DNA from: Icerya purchasi | Taxonomy: Eukaryota; Arthropoda; Insecta; Hemiptera; Monophlebidae | Direction of reading: 5' to 3' | DNA length: 64,000 bases | NCBI GenBank assembly: GCA_039619475.1 | Contig: CM077115.1 | Span: forward strand, 154,975,774 to 155,039,773 | In this document: positions 13,801 through 23,211 of the stretch, piece after piece | Numbering within the stretch: the stretch's first letter is position 1 | Layout: each line of letters begins with the position of its first letter | Position numbers and translations under genes: made by a program | Notes under the pieces: model-generated | Databases searched by the model: none | What the model was told of the DNA's origin: nothing | Seen by the model: the letters and a program-made list of their open reading frames with translations, nothing else

Positions 13801-16036
13801 CTATAAAATATAACAAACGTTACATAAAATTGGGACATTTTTTCTAAGGGGGGTAGCCTAAGAATTACGTTTTAATTAATATACAAGTATTTCGACATCT
13901 CTTAAATATTAATGAAACGAGGTTTATAAAATAAAATAGTTTCACGTCATATGTAAGCGTAACATGTTTACGTGATGTTTGAAATACATTTTCATTAAAA
14001 GTATGATCCAAATTTTACCGGTGCGAATTATAATACATTAAAAAATCTATTTGAAACCTAATTGTTCCACTACATTTTTTCTCGAATTTCCTATTTTTAG
14101 CTCCTCAAAGTATCGATTTTAAAGCTGGAATTTGTTTATCTCAAACTAAAACAGTATTAATGAGTAATAACTAAAACCTATTTAAAAATTCTTACCTGCA
14201 ATACACTCAAGCCACAATGAGGGCGTCACTTTTCGTGGTTTTTCGATATTTTTGTTAAATTTGAATTTTTCGTTAAGTAAACGAAATGTGGTTTCGTTAT
14301 CCGTAAATAGAGCGAGCTTATCGATATGATATCATACACACCCGAGAAAAGTATTTTTTACTTTTTTTGGGATTTTCGGCGGACCGAGAATCATGTTTCG
14401 AAATTTGAACTTTAAAAATTGGAGAAACTTCCGGGAATGTGCATATTTAAGAACTAGTTTAAAATCATTCACTGTAAAAAAAATAAACTATTATTCGTAC
14501 CGCAAAGAGGAGGGAAATAGTTTTTTTTGCACTGTTTTGAACTTTTCGTTGAGTTCCAAAATTGTTTCGGTAATGAAATTATCTTTAACCGGGTAAAAAA
14601 AATCCTAGCACTTTTTGTTGTTTTGCTATAATTTTTTGAAATACGATACTTCTCCCTGTCGCACCTTTAAATATATATATGTATGGGTGTGTGTGTGTGT
14701 ATATATATATATTTTCATTGTTTAAATAGTTGATAAAAAGATGCCCCATCATTTTCTTCAATTCATACTCTTATTTGTTAAAAAAAAGTAAAAATATTTT
14801 GACTTGATGGTTGCCTTTCATACAGCAAAGCAAAACGATGTTTAACCGGATGTTATGTGACTACGTAACTATTTAATTATTTGCCAACGGAATATGCGAA
14901 ACCTTCCATTTAACTACAATAGTTAATTTGTCGATGACGAAAGATGCAAATAACGCCACATGTTTAAAAGTAGCAGATCAATATCTTGAAATCGTTACTT
15001 AGTAACGTATATATTGATATTTATAACAGCGCTACCATTTATTTTGAAATTTATAAAAGTCCGAAGCTAATTATAGTAAAAAAAAAAAAAAATCTAAATA
15101 ATAGATCCCCTCCTTCTCCCCGGAACATACTGTTCATTACAACGTAATTGATCGATGCTGTATTATTATTTAGAAAGGTGACGTTGCTATCGTTCATACG
15201 GAAAGCAAGTTGTACAGTGAAAGTCCAGGAATCAATAAATTACGAAGTACCACTCAAGTGCCGGTCGTTGCAACTGAAGCTAAAAAGGTTCACTTGGAAT
15301 CATCCGAAGACGGCGGTAATTATAATATAGCTGGAGAGATTCTTTCGTCACAAACTATTTCCAGTAAAACTCGCACCGTAGAAACAGTCACGGTATGTAG
15401 CCGCTCTTATGCTATATATTTCTTATGTGTAATATTAATTATCTAGTCCATCCTCGGCTTTCGAATCTAACTGAAATCTTGGAGCGCATAGTTGAAGTAC
15501 GCAGGGATTATAAATTATAAAAAGAACACAATTATTCAAGAAAATGCTATTTTTTAACATTTCTACTGGTTTAAAAATGAATTAGCACAATCTACTGTTG
15601 TCCTAAGGAATATTCAGATTTTTTATGTTTTGCGCTAACCCCAGCTGTTCTCTTCTTATGGACATTTTATAATTAGGCGTCTTTTTTTGAACTCTGCATA
15701 TAAATTCCCATAGTGATCTTGAAAAAGTTTTTTTCGACATTATTAATGTTGCGCTGCTGACAATTCCAATATTTCATAAACGTAATCTAATTACGGTTAT
15801 TTCCTTTTTTTTTTTAAAAAAAAAATAAATTAATTATTTAAAAAATTTTTCAGTACAAAACGGAAAGAGATGGCGTAGTTGAGACGAGAGTTGAGCAGAA
15901 AATTACTATTCAGAGCGATGGTGATCCAATTGATCATGACAAGGCGCTTGCAGAAGCAATACAAGAAGCCACTGCTATGAACCCAGACATGACAGTTGAA
16001 AAAATAGAAATTCAACAACAACAGCCGCAAACGTAG
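2710..16036 (+). CDS. cora: coracle / protein 4.1 homologue, 3' portion (8 joined exons)
   Basis: Coding segments 2710-2816, 4169-4418, 6788-8086, 8914-9024, 11337-11447, 12588-12704, 15174-15392 and 15854-16036 sum to 2397 nt: 798 codons and a stop. All junctions are AG acceptors and GT donors with matching phase; the first junction is split 2+1 and the rest are phase 0. The last two exons encode the protein 4.1 C-terminal domain (about residues 720-798), with SSQTISSKTRTVETVT, YKTERDGVVETRVEQKI and MNPDMTVEKIEIQQ, closely matching insect Coracle. Coracle is a cortical adaptor of septate junctions that links membrane proteins such as neurexin IV to the cytoskeleton through an N-terminal FERM domain, which is not in this window. 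The rest is a hydrophilic Ser/Thr/Lys-rich spacer. Alternative exons may have been missed. Identification is strong; exact exon composition is inferred. Confidence 0.9.
3840..4005 (+). pseudogene. Decayed LINE reverse transcriptase fragment
   Basis: Reads WLTSQGSVLSPTLFNLVIND, the conserved RT block before the catalytic aspartates of non-LTR retrotransposons. After a frameshift comes LTYAEGDFS, apparently a ruined YADD box. It lies inside a coracle intron. The upstream ORF at 3445-3663 could belong to the same remnant but shows no motif. Confidence 0.65.
4169..4418 (+). CDS. cora: coracle exon
   Basis: A 250-nt exon in the frame GIDNEEDAGKETVNHNSG through to EKKEKSKATK. It encodes an acidic then strongly lysine-rich segment (AKFGKKSRDEHKKDKD). 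The acceptor is TTACATTAG after a pyrimidine-rich tract and the donor is GTATTA at 4419. It takes its first base into the split codon from the previous exon and ends in phase 0. No domain is recognised; it is typical of the low-complexity linker of protein 4.1 family members. Confidence 0.7.
4419..6787 (+). other. coracle intron, no further exon seen
   Basis: Very AT-rich, with several homopolymer runs of A or T (for example 4580-4592, 4690-4702 and 5660-5675). The ORFs here are short and low-complexity. No repeat with a second copy was noticed in this window. Confidence 0.6.
6788..8086 (+). CDS. cora: coracle large central exon
   Basis: A single 1299-nt exon encoding 433 residues of hydrophilic, Ser/Thr/Lys/Pro-rich sequence. 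It runs from KSVGLFSSFSLKSNK to VTVNTEVKK. The acceptor follows a long pyrimidine tract and ends GCTACGTAG; the donor is GTAATT at 8087. This start gives phase 0, matching the upstream exon; the AG sites at 6810 and 6816 are out of phase. GC content is clearly higher than in the flanking introns, with many CG dinucleotides in codons. No catalytic or membrane segment is visible. The segments NRDVTEMFLDAERKHSWRP and LNGTPKFTKQYDYVEEV look like short conserved islands within disordered sequence. It probably corresponds to the long variable region of Coracle between the FERM and C-terminal domains. Confidence 0.85.
8087..8913 (+). other. coracle intron
   Basis: No coding or repeat feature recognised apart from a C-run at 8338-8346. 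Confidence 0.6.
8914..9024 (+). CDS. cora: coracle 37-codon exon
   Basis: Encodes AEGLDSSGRSPYIMATAVTT through LETNAKTSQ. The acceptor is TTTTATTATAG and the donor GTATTA, phase 0 at both ends. Exactly 37 codons, the same size as the next exon. A symmetric exon that could be skipped without changing frame. Confidence 0.85.
9025..11336 (+). other. coracle intron with microsatellites
   Basis: Contains the compound (TA)n(TG)n tract at 9401-9477 and a (TA)n tract near 10809-10845. The long minus-strand ORF at 9832-10209 is hydrophobic AT-rich noise. No protein family recognised. Confidence 0.6.
9401..9477. repeat. Compound (TA)n(TG)n microsatellite
   Basis: About 30 bases of TA followed by about 47 bases of TG. 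Directly visible. Confidence 0.97.
11337..11447 (+). CDS. cora: coracle 37-codon exon
   Basis: Encodes VEEKTVAHTTKTSNTRQEQ and ends in TSTIVDSNQ. The acceptor is GTTAATTTAG and the donor GTAAAT, phase 0 at both ends. The Thr/Ser/Gln-rich composition matches its neighbours. Skipping would preserve the frame. Confidence 0.85.
11537..11827 (+). CDS. Unrecognised intronic ORF (96 codons)
   Basis: An open frame inside a coracle intron. Its second half (KTNAIKLRQRAWECFQY) has a vague likeness to the start of MADF/Myb-SANT-type DNA-binding segments common in transposon-derived proteins. This is too weak to assign. It lies next to a minus-strand LINE RNase H remnant and could be part of an old element. 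No second copy was seen in the window. Confidence 0.2.
   Translation: MRKIRRKICALNNFILLLASRNFICHMVYFIRLVKNKNNQLTMEWLYGKQVFDSEKTNAIKLRQRAWECFQYCNLDSALNWKNFNSFYNDRRATYA
11856..12449 (-). pseudogene. Decayed LINE RNase H domain
   Basis: The minus-strand frame at 12111-12449 contains LYPNYRFIFTVGAKF, GAGFIVKGIKEQTFRLRKLL and then KHQNLLKMCCSS. This follows the RNase H layout of I/jockey/R1-type LINEs: a YTDGSK-like first strand, then a GAGF strand, then the AE-helix region. The catalytic aspartate of YTDGS is replaced (FTVGA). Decayed sequence continues to about 11856. It sits in a coracle intron in antisense. Confidence 0.6.
12588..12704 (+). CDS. cora: coracle 39-codon exon
   Basis: Encodes PLSRKSSSSSISSTDSG and then FDETAGDAGLGFYNGNFQ. 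The acceptor is AAACCTGTAG and the donor GTAATA at 12705, phase 0 at both ends. The serine-rich start is a plausible phosphorylation segment (inference). The tract upstream is only moderately pyrimidine-rich. Confidence 0.75.
12705..15173 (+). other. coracle intron with repeats
   Basis: Holds a poly-T run at 12737-12760, a (TA)n tract at 13136-13157 with a partial copy of the TA-flanked repeat, a full copy at 13637-13890, and a TA/TG tract around 14672-14712. No further exon recognised. Confidence 0.6.
13637..13890 (+). repeat. TA-flanked ~260-bp interspersed repeat, copy 1
   Basis: Begins ACTCGGTCATTTTGGCCTCG after a TA tract. It passes through CTTCTATACTTTGTATAAAA and TTACATAAAATTGGGACATT and ends near TAGCCTAAGAATTACGTT before another AT-rich stretch. 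The same order of blocks recurs at 17765-18050 and 45395-45630. No open frame and no clear terminal inverted repeat. A short partial relative (CAGCCTTTCGGGTCTCGCAAG) lies at about 13162-13182. Confidence 0.8.
15174..15392 (+). CDS. cora: coracle exon, start of C-terminal domain
   Basis: Encodes 73 residues from KGDVAIVHTESKLYSESPG to EILSSQTISSKTRTVETVT. The final part is the beginning of the conserved protein 4.1 C-terminal domain. The acceptor is TTATTATTTAG and the donor GTATGT at 15393, phase 0. The next exon continues the domain directly. Confidence 0.92.
15393..15853 (+). other. coracle intron
   Basis: AT-rich, with a T-run and A-run just before the final acceptor. Nothing else seen. 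Confidence 0.7.
15854..16036 (+). CDS. cora: coracle terminal coding exon, protein 4.1 C-terminal domain
   Basis: Encodes the hallmark C-terminal block: YKTERDGVVETRVEQKI, then SDGDPIDHDKALAEAIQEA, then MNPDMTVEKIEIQQQQPQT and a TAG stop. In vertebrate 4.1 proteins this domain binds partners such as NuMA; in insects it is nearly invariant. The acceptor is AATTTTTCAG. Five bases after the stop there is a consensus donor (ATGAG|GTAAGT) at 16042, so the transcript may be spliced within the 3' UTR. Confidence 0.95.
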   Translation, partial: YKTERDGVVETRVEQKITIQSDGDPIDHDKALAEAIQEATAMNPDMTVEKIEIQQQQPQT

Positions 16037-16050
16037 ATGAGGTAAGTCAT
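16037..16050 (+). promoter_or_regulatory. Candidate splice donor just after coracle stop
   Basis: ATGAG|GTAAGT starts 5 nt after the TAG at 16034-16036. It matches the full donor consensus. If used, the 3' UTR continues in a downstream exon that I could not identify, and the Tc1 cluster from 16185 would be intronic. Confidence 0.5.
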
Positions 16051-16184
16051 CCGGTAGTTTCTTCGGTTAGTATTAACTGAATACGGAGAAATCGAGCTAA
16101 CACTAACAATTTACTTGATAATCGCTAGTCGACTTTTATTTTTCCTGAAATTTCAGTCAAAGCAAGTTTTTTTATACATATATA

Positions 16185-17760
16185 CAGTGAGCAACATAAA
16201 CGTTAAGACAAAAGTTTTAAAAAAATTGTGAAGGGTGATATACGGGGGGAAAACAGGTATAATATCAAATTTATTGAAAAATGAACAAATGAACACTGCT
16301 GATCATAAATATGATACAAAAAAAAAAAAAAAAAAAAAAAAAACGCAAAACAAAAAAATTACAGCCGATGCGAAAAAAGTAGGTAGCATAAATATTGAGA
16401 CAGCAACGTAAACATTGAGAACCAAAATTTAACTACGAAAAATTCTAAAATAACAGCTTCTTAATATTTTGTACATAAGCCCTTTTGCTTGAATTACAGC
16501 ACTCAAGCGTTGCGGCATCGACGAAACCAGTTTTTCAGTATACTACTGGAATTTGAGCCCATTCCTCTTACAATGGCTGCCTGAGATGGGTTGCGCCTAG
16601 TAATGGGAGTTTTGCGAACCTCCGGATCTACATAATACCATATATGTATGTTCGATTGGATTACAATCGGGTGATTGGAGTGGCGTCTCGAGTACACGCT
16701 GGAAATTATATAACAGCCCTGATAATAGTTAACCGTTTTCCTGAAGTCATTTTTCAGCAGATGTATGTAAATTGTGCCGCAATATATCAATATACATATT
16801 GGCATTCATTTTATCATCAATAAATACCAGCGAACTGACACCAGAGGCTGCAAAACAACCCCAAACCATGAAGTTTCCACCACCGTGTTTAACCTTTATA
16901 TTGAGATTCTTTTGTTCTAATTCAGTATTCGACTTTCTACACACCTTTCCCTTTTCATCGTTTCCGAAAATATTGAATTTCAACTCATCTGAAAAGAGTA
17001 CATTATTTCAGAAATTTGCAGTAACATTTAATGCGAATCCTAGGCGTCTTTTTTGATTCCTGCACTAATAAAAGGTTTGCATTTAGCGGTGCGTCCCTGA
17101 AATTGTACTGCCGTAGCAATTTTAGGGGCACTTATTTTTGGATTTTTTGTGACACAACGCACTATAAAACTCTCATCTTGAGCCGACAGCTTCCCAGGTC
17201 GTCCGGATGGCTTAAATCGATTCTGTTTTCTTTATTGAACCTGTTAATAATTCTAGTAGCTCGTGACATTTGTAATAGAGAAGTAATCTGCTGAACCGAT
17301 TTTCCTTCCGCATGACGAAACAGCACTAGTTGACGCTTATGGAATGAAGTGTTGCCTGAATTTTTTGGCATTTTTATTTCGAATGCGCAGGAATTTTAAA
17401 TTTATACGTATGTACTATGTAGCTGTGTACTATAAAATAATTGTTAAACAACGTAAAGTATTGCTCATGCAAATGCATGCATTATTAGCGTTTGCAGTGA
17501 ATCAGGAAAAACCGAGTGTCGTAGATAATAGAATGAGTCACGCTGTCTCAATGTTTTGCTGTCCCGTTACCTACTTTTTTCGTATCGTCTATAATTTTTT
17601 TGTTTTACGTTTATTTCATCTTTTTTATTTATTTATTTTTTATCATATTTGTAATCAGCAGTGGTCATTTGTTCATTTTTTAATAAATTCGATATTACAC
17701 CTGCCTTTACCCCCCTATATCAGCCTGCTCAATTTTTTAAAACTTTGTTTATGTTGCTCA
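16185..17760 (-). mobile_element. Tc1-like element, family A copy 1
   Basis: The left terminus CAGTGAGCAACATAAACG follows TA at 16183-16184. The right end carries the inverse (TTTATGTTGCTCA) to 17760 and has lost the final CTG where it abuts a TA tract. Inner repeats of the same motif (near 16395-16420) give a doubled terminal-repeat arrangement. It carries a minus-strand transposase pseudogene. About 1.58 kb. Confidence 0.85.
16461..17371 (-). pseudogene. Tc1-like transposase, family A copy 1, broken
   Basis: Minus-strand pieces in different frames cover a Tc1-type transposase. They are an N-terminal helix-turn-helix (KRQLVLFRHAEGKSVQQITS), the central core (VKHGGGNFMVWGCFAASGVS) and a C-terminal end matching family A copy 2. 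Frameshifts separate the pieces, and the catalytic spacing is lost in this copy. Tc1 transposases are about 340 residues DDE enzymes; this one is inactive. Confidence 0.85.
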
Positions 17761-17764
17761 TATA

Positions 17765-18055
17765 TATGTATATAACTCGGCCATTTTGGTCTTGCAAGGG
17801 GCTGTGCCCCTTGGTCCCTCTTGCTTAGATTTCTATTTCTTTCTTTTCTATACTTTGTATAAAATGATCAAAATTTACAACGCAATTCTTACTGGCATCA
17901 ACACAAAAAAAATAACAATCACAAAAATCCTATCCTAACATTTAGCTTTCATTACATAAAATTAAGACATTTTTTGGGACATTTTTTGTTACATAAAATT
18001 GGGACATTTTTTTTAATGCGGGGTAGCTTAAGAATTACGTTGTAATTAATATACA
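17765..18055 (+). repeat. TA-flanked interspersed repeat, copy 2
   Basis: Starts ACTCGGCCATTTTGGTCTTG directly after TA-rich sequence touching the damaged right end of the Tc1 element. It contains the same blocks as copy 1, with a duplicated GGGACATTTTTT segment (about 17960-18010), and ends GTAGCTTAAGAATTACGTTG. Confidence 0.8.
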
Positions 18056-18207
18056 TATATAATTCTTTTTTTTTTCAATTTTATTTAATGTTCTTTCAAT
18101 GCTTCATATGTACATTAACGATAAAAAAGAATCTAAAATGATCCTAAGGGTTAAATTGGTTTATCCGGAAGGCATTAAATTTGATTTGAAATCCGATTTA
18201 AACGGTA

Positions 18208-18238
<31 letters not shown>

Positions 18239-19860
18239 CAGTGGGTCAAAAAAGTATTCGATCACTATCAAAAAAGGCTGTAGAACTGAAGCGGAACAAA
18301 GAGGGATGGAAAAAAGTGATATGTTACAAAGAGAATGATCAAATATGGGTAATTACATCAAACGTTAAACGTAGCAGAGAAAGATAACGTCGCAATGACA
18401 AAAAATAAGGGAAACCCCGGCAAAAAAAGTATTCGATCACTCATGAGCAGATGATTAATGCGTATGAGATAAGACAAAAACAAATGCATTACAGTAGACG
18501 TAAGCTATTCGATTAAGTGCAGTAGTTTATACACATTGCTGTGTTGTTAATAAAAATGATAAAGTAGTGTTAATCGTAAGCAATGCCACCAAAAAAGGCC
18601 GAGATACAAGAAACAGTGCGTGCGCGAATAATGACTTTACGAGAAACCGGGCTAAGTTACCGCGAAATCGCAAAAAATATAAATTATTCGTACTGGGGAG
18701 TGTGAGACGTGATTCAGAGATACAAAAATATCAAAAAACTTGAAAATAAAGCGCGAACCGGAAGACCGAAAAAACTAACGTGCCGAGAGCGGCGCGAGAT
18801 TATCCGTCAATCGGTGAAAAACCCATTTACAAGCGCGTCTTAGCTAGCCGCTAACCTTCAATCAAGGTCGGGCAAAATTGTCAATCCGCAAACCATCAGA
18901 AATGTCCTCCATTCTGCCCAAATTAACGGTAGAGCACCACGTAAAAAGCCCTTCATCTCGGAAGTAAATCGAAAGGAACGATTAGAATTTGCAAAGGAAC
19001 ACGTGAACAAACCGGTAACTTTCTGGAATTCCATTTTATTTTCCGATGAAAGCAAATTTAACCTCTTCGGGTCGGATGGACAGAAATATGTATGGCGCAA
19101 AACCCAGAACTGAGCTACACGCTAAAAACTTGAGACCTACAGTAAAACATGGTGGCGGGAACCGAATGGTTTGGGGGTGTATGGCAGCTGGTGGGGTCGG
19201 AAATCTGGCCTTTATTGAAGGGCGAATGAAAGCAACTGGTTACGTCAACATTTTGCGTGGCAATCTAAAAGACAGCGCTAGCAAATTGGGTCTGGTGGAG
19301 TCATTTATCTTTCAGCAAGATAATGACCCAAAATATACCGCCATGTCTACACGCGAATGGCTTCTGTATAATTCCCCACGTCGGTTAATGAACCTCCTCA
19401 GTCTCCTGATATGAACGTCATCGAAAATCTGTGGAATTATCTTGATACCCGAGTCCGTAAATGCAAAATTTTTAACGTTAAGGATTTAGAACAAGCTTTA
19501 TAAGCTTCATGGGCGGAAATTTCCCCCGAGACAACGCGTCGCTTGGTGAAATCCATGCCCCGACGTTTGCAAGCCGTCATTGATGCTAACGGAATGCACA
19601 CAAAGTACTAGAATCGTCTTTTCGTTTGTGGTAAGTGTTTTTTTTATTGTAGTCATTTGTGATCGAATACTTTTTTGGCGTCATTTTTTTTATTTTTTGA
19701 ATATCCTGTAGCTGTATTTAACTTCTTTTATTCAAATACATGTTTCTTTCTCGTCTTTCTTCTTTTTCTATTATATGTGGTGTGTTTTAACCCTGTGCGT
19801 TGACCTCCTCCAGTCATGCGGTACTTTTTAGTGGTGTTCGAATACTTTTTTGACCCACTG
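18239..19860 (+). mobile_element. Tc1-like element, family B
   Basis: Precise ends: CAGTGGGTCAAAAAAGTATT at 18239 and its inverse ending at 19860, flanked by TA on both sides. A second copy of the core motif (AAAAGTATTCGATCAC) lies about 180 bases inside each end (18423-18440 and 19658-19677). This is the IR/DR arrangement of one Tc1 subgroup. Length 1622 bp. It encodes one transposase pseudogene. Confidence 0.92.
18583..19611 (+). pseudogene. Tc1-like transposase, family B, broken
   Basis: From ATG at 18583 to TAG at 19611 is 1029 nt, the size of a normal Tc1 transposase (342 residues). The translation is interrupted by in-frame stops (TGA in the first 45 codons, TAG near codon 87) and by compensating frameshifts near 19110 and 19380. 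Visible parts are an N-terminal helix-turn-helix (MTLRETGLSYREIAKNI), the GRPKK hinge, the first catalytic Asp in FSDESKFNLFGSDG, VKHGGGNRMVWGCMAAGGVG, the second Asp in FQQDNDPKYTA, and the Glu in PDMNVIENLWNYLD. The DDE residues remain readable, but the gene is inactive. Confidence 0.92.
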
Positions 19861-19879
19861 TATATGTATTATATATATA

Positions 19880-21548
19880 CAGTGAGCAACATAAACATTG
19901 AGACAAAAGTTTAAAAAAATGAAAAGGGCGATATACGGGGGAGAAAACCTGGTATAATATCGAATTTATTGAAAAACGAACAAATGAACACTACTGATCA
20001 TAAATATGATAAAAAAATAATTAAAAAAAAACGTAAAGCAAAAAAATTACGGCCGATACGAAAAAAGTCGGTAACGAGACAGCAACATAAACATTAAGAC
20101 ACGTGACTCATTCTATTACCGACGAGGCTGTGTTTTTCCTGATTCACTGCAAACGCTAACAATGTATGCATGCGCGTGAGCAATACTCTTTAGGTTGTTT
20201 AACAATTATTTTATAGTACGCAGCTACCTAGTACGTACGTATAACTTTAAAAAATTCTTGCGCGTTCGAAATAAAAATGTCAAAAAAGTCAAACACTTCG
20301 TTTGATAAGCGTCAAGGAAGGAAAACCGGTTCCAGAGATTACTTCTCTATCAAAAAATGTCGCGAGCTACTGTTTACAGAATTATTAACAGGTTCAATAA
20401 AGAAAGCAGAATCAATTTTATGAAGCCATCCGGACGACTGCGAAGCTATCGGCTCAAGATCAACGTTTTATAGTGCGTTGTGCCGCAAAAAATCCAAAAA
20501 TAAGTGCCCCTAAAATTGCTACCCAGTTATGCGCAATAAGTAGCAGTACAATTTCAGGGCAAACGATACGCCAAGTTCTTAAAAAGACGGGTTATAATTC
20601 GCGCACCGCTAGATTCAAACCTTTTATTAGAACGATGAATCAGAAAAAACGCCTAGGATTCACATTAAAGTATAGTGATGTTACTGAAAATTTCTGGATA
20701 TGATGAGTCGAAATTCAATATTTTTGGAAGCGATGGAAATGGAAAAGTGTGGAGAAAGCCGAATACCGAATTAGAAAAACAAAATCTCAATATAACAGTT
20801 AAACACGGTGGTGGAAATGTCATGGTTTGGGGGTGTTTTGTAGCTTCCGGTGTCGGCTCGCTGGTATTTATTGATGATAAAATGAATGCCGATGTGTATA
20901 TTGATATATTGCGGCACAATTTACATGCGCCTGCTGAAAAATTGGGCATCAGGAAAACGTTTAACTTTTATCAAGATAACGATCCTAAACACAAGGCGCA
21001 TAAAACGCGCCTATGGCTGTTATATAAATGCCCGCGTTTATTCGAGATGCCACCTTAATCACCCGATTGTAATCATTGTAATCCAATCGAACATATACGG
21101 GATTATTTAGATCGAGTGGTTTGGAAAACTCCCATTACTAGTGCTACCCATCTGAAACAGCGGTTGCAAGAAGAATGGGCTCAAATTCCAGTATTGTATT
21201 TTGAAAAACTGATTTCGTCGATGCCGCAACGCTTCAGTGCTGTAATTCAAGCAAAAGGTTTGAATACAAAATATTAGGAAGCCGTTATTTTATAATTTTT
21301 CATGTTAAATTTTAGTTCTCAATGTTTATGTTGCTGTCTCAATATTTATGTTGCCTATTTTTTTCGTATCGGCTGTAATTTTTTTGTTTTACGTTTATTT
21401 TTTATTTTTCTTTTTATCATATTTATGATCAGCGGTGTTCATTTGTTCATTTTTCAATAAATTAGATATTTATACCTGCTTTTTTTCTCCGTATATCACC
21501 TGTTTCAATTTTTTTTAACCTTTGTCTCAATGTTTATGTTGCTCACTG
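19880..21548 (+). mobile_element. Tc1-like element, family A copy 2
   Basis: Both ends are intact: CAGTGAGCAACATAAACATT at 19880 and its inverse ending CTCACTG at 21548, with TA on each side. Inner repeats GCAACATAAACATTAAGAC (about 20083-20101) and the inverse near 21314-21356 give doubled ends. 1669 bp; opposite orientation to copy 1. Confidence 0.92.
20277..21277 (+). pseudogene. Tc1-like transposase, family A copy 2, broken
   Basis: From ATG at 20277 to TAG at 21277. The helix-turn-helix region has lost a segment after the codons for TSFDKRQ, compared with copy 1. Longer readable pieces are AAKNPKISAPKIATQLC (HTH2), DESKFNIFGSDG with the first Asp, VKHGGGNVMVWGCFVASGVG, the second Asp in FYQDNDPKHKA, and NPIEHIRDYLDR with the Glu. 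Frame changes near 20680 and 21055 break the gene. It is closely related to the copy at 16461-17371, and comparing the two copies makes the losses in each clear. Confidence 0.9.
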
Positions 21549-21946
21549 TATATATATGTGCATTTTAATACATGAGTTTATATATGGGTTTTCCAGATTT
21601 TCTCTTTTTAGTTGTCTAATCAGTACCAGTGTAGATAGATCTCGATGTCATACTTGGGTTTTCTTTGTTTTTACGAGTTGATAAGCGACAAATTGATGAT
21701 CGTATAAGTGGCAGCGAACATGTTAAATTACTAGTGCGCGCAGCGGGAAATTACAGCACAGATGCTGGACGTCGCGTAGTTATCATGTTAATATGTAAAC
21801 AAAACCAATCGCACACTCACGAATAGTTCAATCGCATGTATAGATCATTAACCGTTCGTTTGTCAACATGCCGCCGTGTATAGTTGTCGATGCAATGCGG
21901 TTACATGTCAGTCTTTATTTGTTAGTTCGAAATTTTACTTTCTGGT
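21549..21946. other. No feature recognised
   Basis: Single-copy-looking AT-rich sequence between the Tc1 element and a LINE fragment. It may be the 5' continuation of the LINE remnant. Confidence 0.4.
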
Positions 21947-22680
21947 TTGCGTGTATATTATAATGTTATAGTATTGTCAGGAATCACGTGTGGGATATCA
22001 ATTTGGGGTGAAGCAAAAAGGACGATAATCAGAAAGATTAGTAGTCAGCAAAAGAAATGCTTAAAGGCAATAATCCCTGATAAAGATCAGGTTAATAGTA
22101 ATATTAACCGGTGGAGAGATAGAAACGAAATGTCTCCAAGGATGTGCTACTTTTATCACCGATTGCTTGAATATAAAACTACAAATATATATCAGTAGCT
22201 ACGATGACAAGAAGCAGGACAAAGAGGAATAATAGGAAGGTGTATTTTATTCGACTGAAAGGCATAAATAGTAAGATTGATAATGCCGATGAAATAGTTT
22301 TAATTAAGCTGCTAGAACGAATCCCAGAAGATATAATGCAAAAAGAGATGGGAACTTGGAAAGTTATTAAGCAATGGTTGATTGGTAACATTAGTGCGTG
22401 ACATTAAGTTAGATAAATTGGAAACTGGCTGTGGGGGATAATTGACCATTCGTATTCATCAAACATGTGAAATGGAATTGGTTGTATGATGATAAATAGT
22501 TCCGTTTTTTGTTTTTTTTTCTTACTTTTTATAATTATAAAATTAATTACAATGACATATTGTAATTTATCTTTTGAATAAATGATGATAAGCGTATTTT
22601 GAGTACCCGCAGACGGGCAGTATGCCTTGTGGGACCTACAACTTACTTTTTAATAATAATAACAATAAAAAATAAAAAAA
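21947..22680 (+). mobile_element. 5'-truncated LINE, RT C-terminal end
   Basis: Frame 21947-22198 reads VLSGITCGISIWGEAKRTII and then QQKKCLKAIIPDKDQ. This is the typical post-RT block of non-LTR elements (a YGI.IWG motif followed by a basic helix). Frame 22204-22401 continues with KLLERIPEDIMQKEMGTWKV and a C-terminal LIGNISA. It is followed by an untranslated tail ending in A-rich TAA/AAAT repeats at about 22649-22680. A dead 5'-truncated copy. Confidence 0.65.
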
Positions 22681-23211
22681 AGTTACCGTTCAGAAGCGCA
22701 CCACACGTCTAAGTTTTTCCGTCTTGGCTTTACATTTTCAGCTGTAAAATCAGATTATTTCTATCGTTACGTCTCCCGTTAATAGGGCAATAATAAATCT
22801 GCCTACATATCTCAGCTGACCTAACTTGCAACGCATAACCAATTACCGTCTCCTTTTTTTCCATCTTAAAATATATAATTTTTAAAACATTTTTTTCTGT
22901 ATAATAGTTAGTTTTCTGTTTTCTGTTTTTTTTTTTTTTTTTTGTTGGACAAATAAGTACTATAATTTTTTTTGAAACAAAATTTTAATTTGTAAATAAA
23001 TATTCTTACAATAAAGTATAATAATGGCAATATCGTTTTAGTTCTATTGGCGGTCGATTTTACGAAAGCAAGCAACGGAATCTTCGTAATTTTTAAAAAT
23101 ACACCTTCCTAACGTAATTCCGATTTTTTTAGCGCTATTTTATACTTGAAGATTAAAACTAATCAGAACTATTTCGTAAATAAATGAAACCCAGGCGCAC
23201 AAATGTAATTA
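22681..23211. other. No feature recognised
   Basis: AT-rich, with a poly-T run near 22928-22944. Nothing supported. Confidence 0.4.

Noticed and set aside
17344..17775. 143-codon plus-strand ORF
   Set aside because: It is the antisense shadow of the Tc1 end region and runs across the element terminus.
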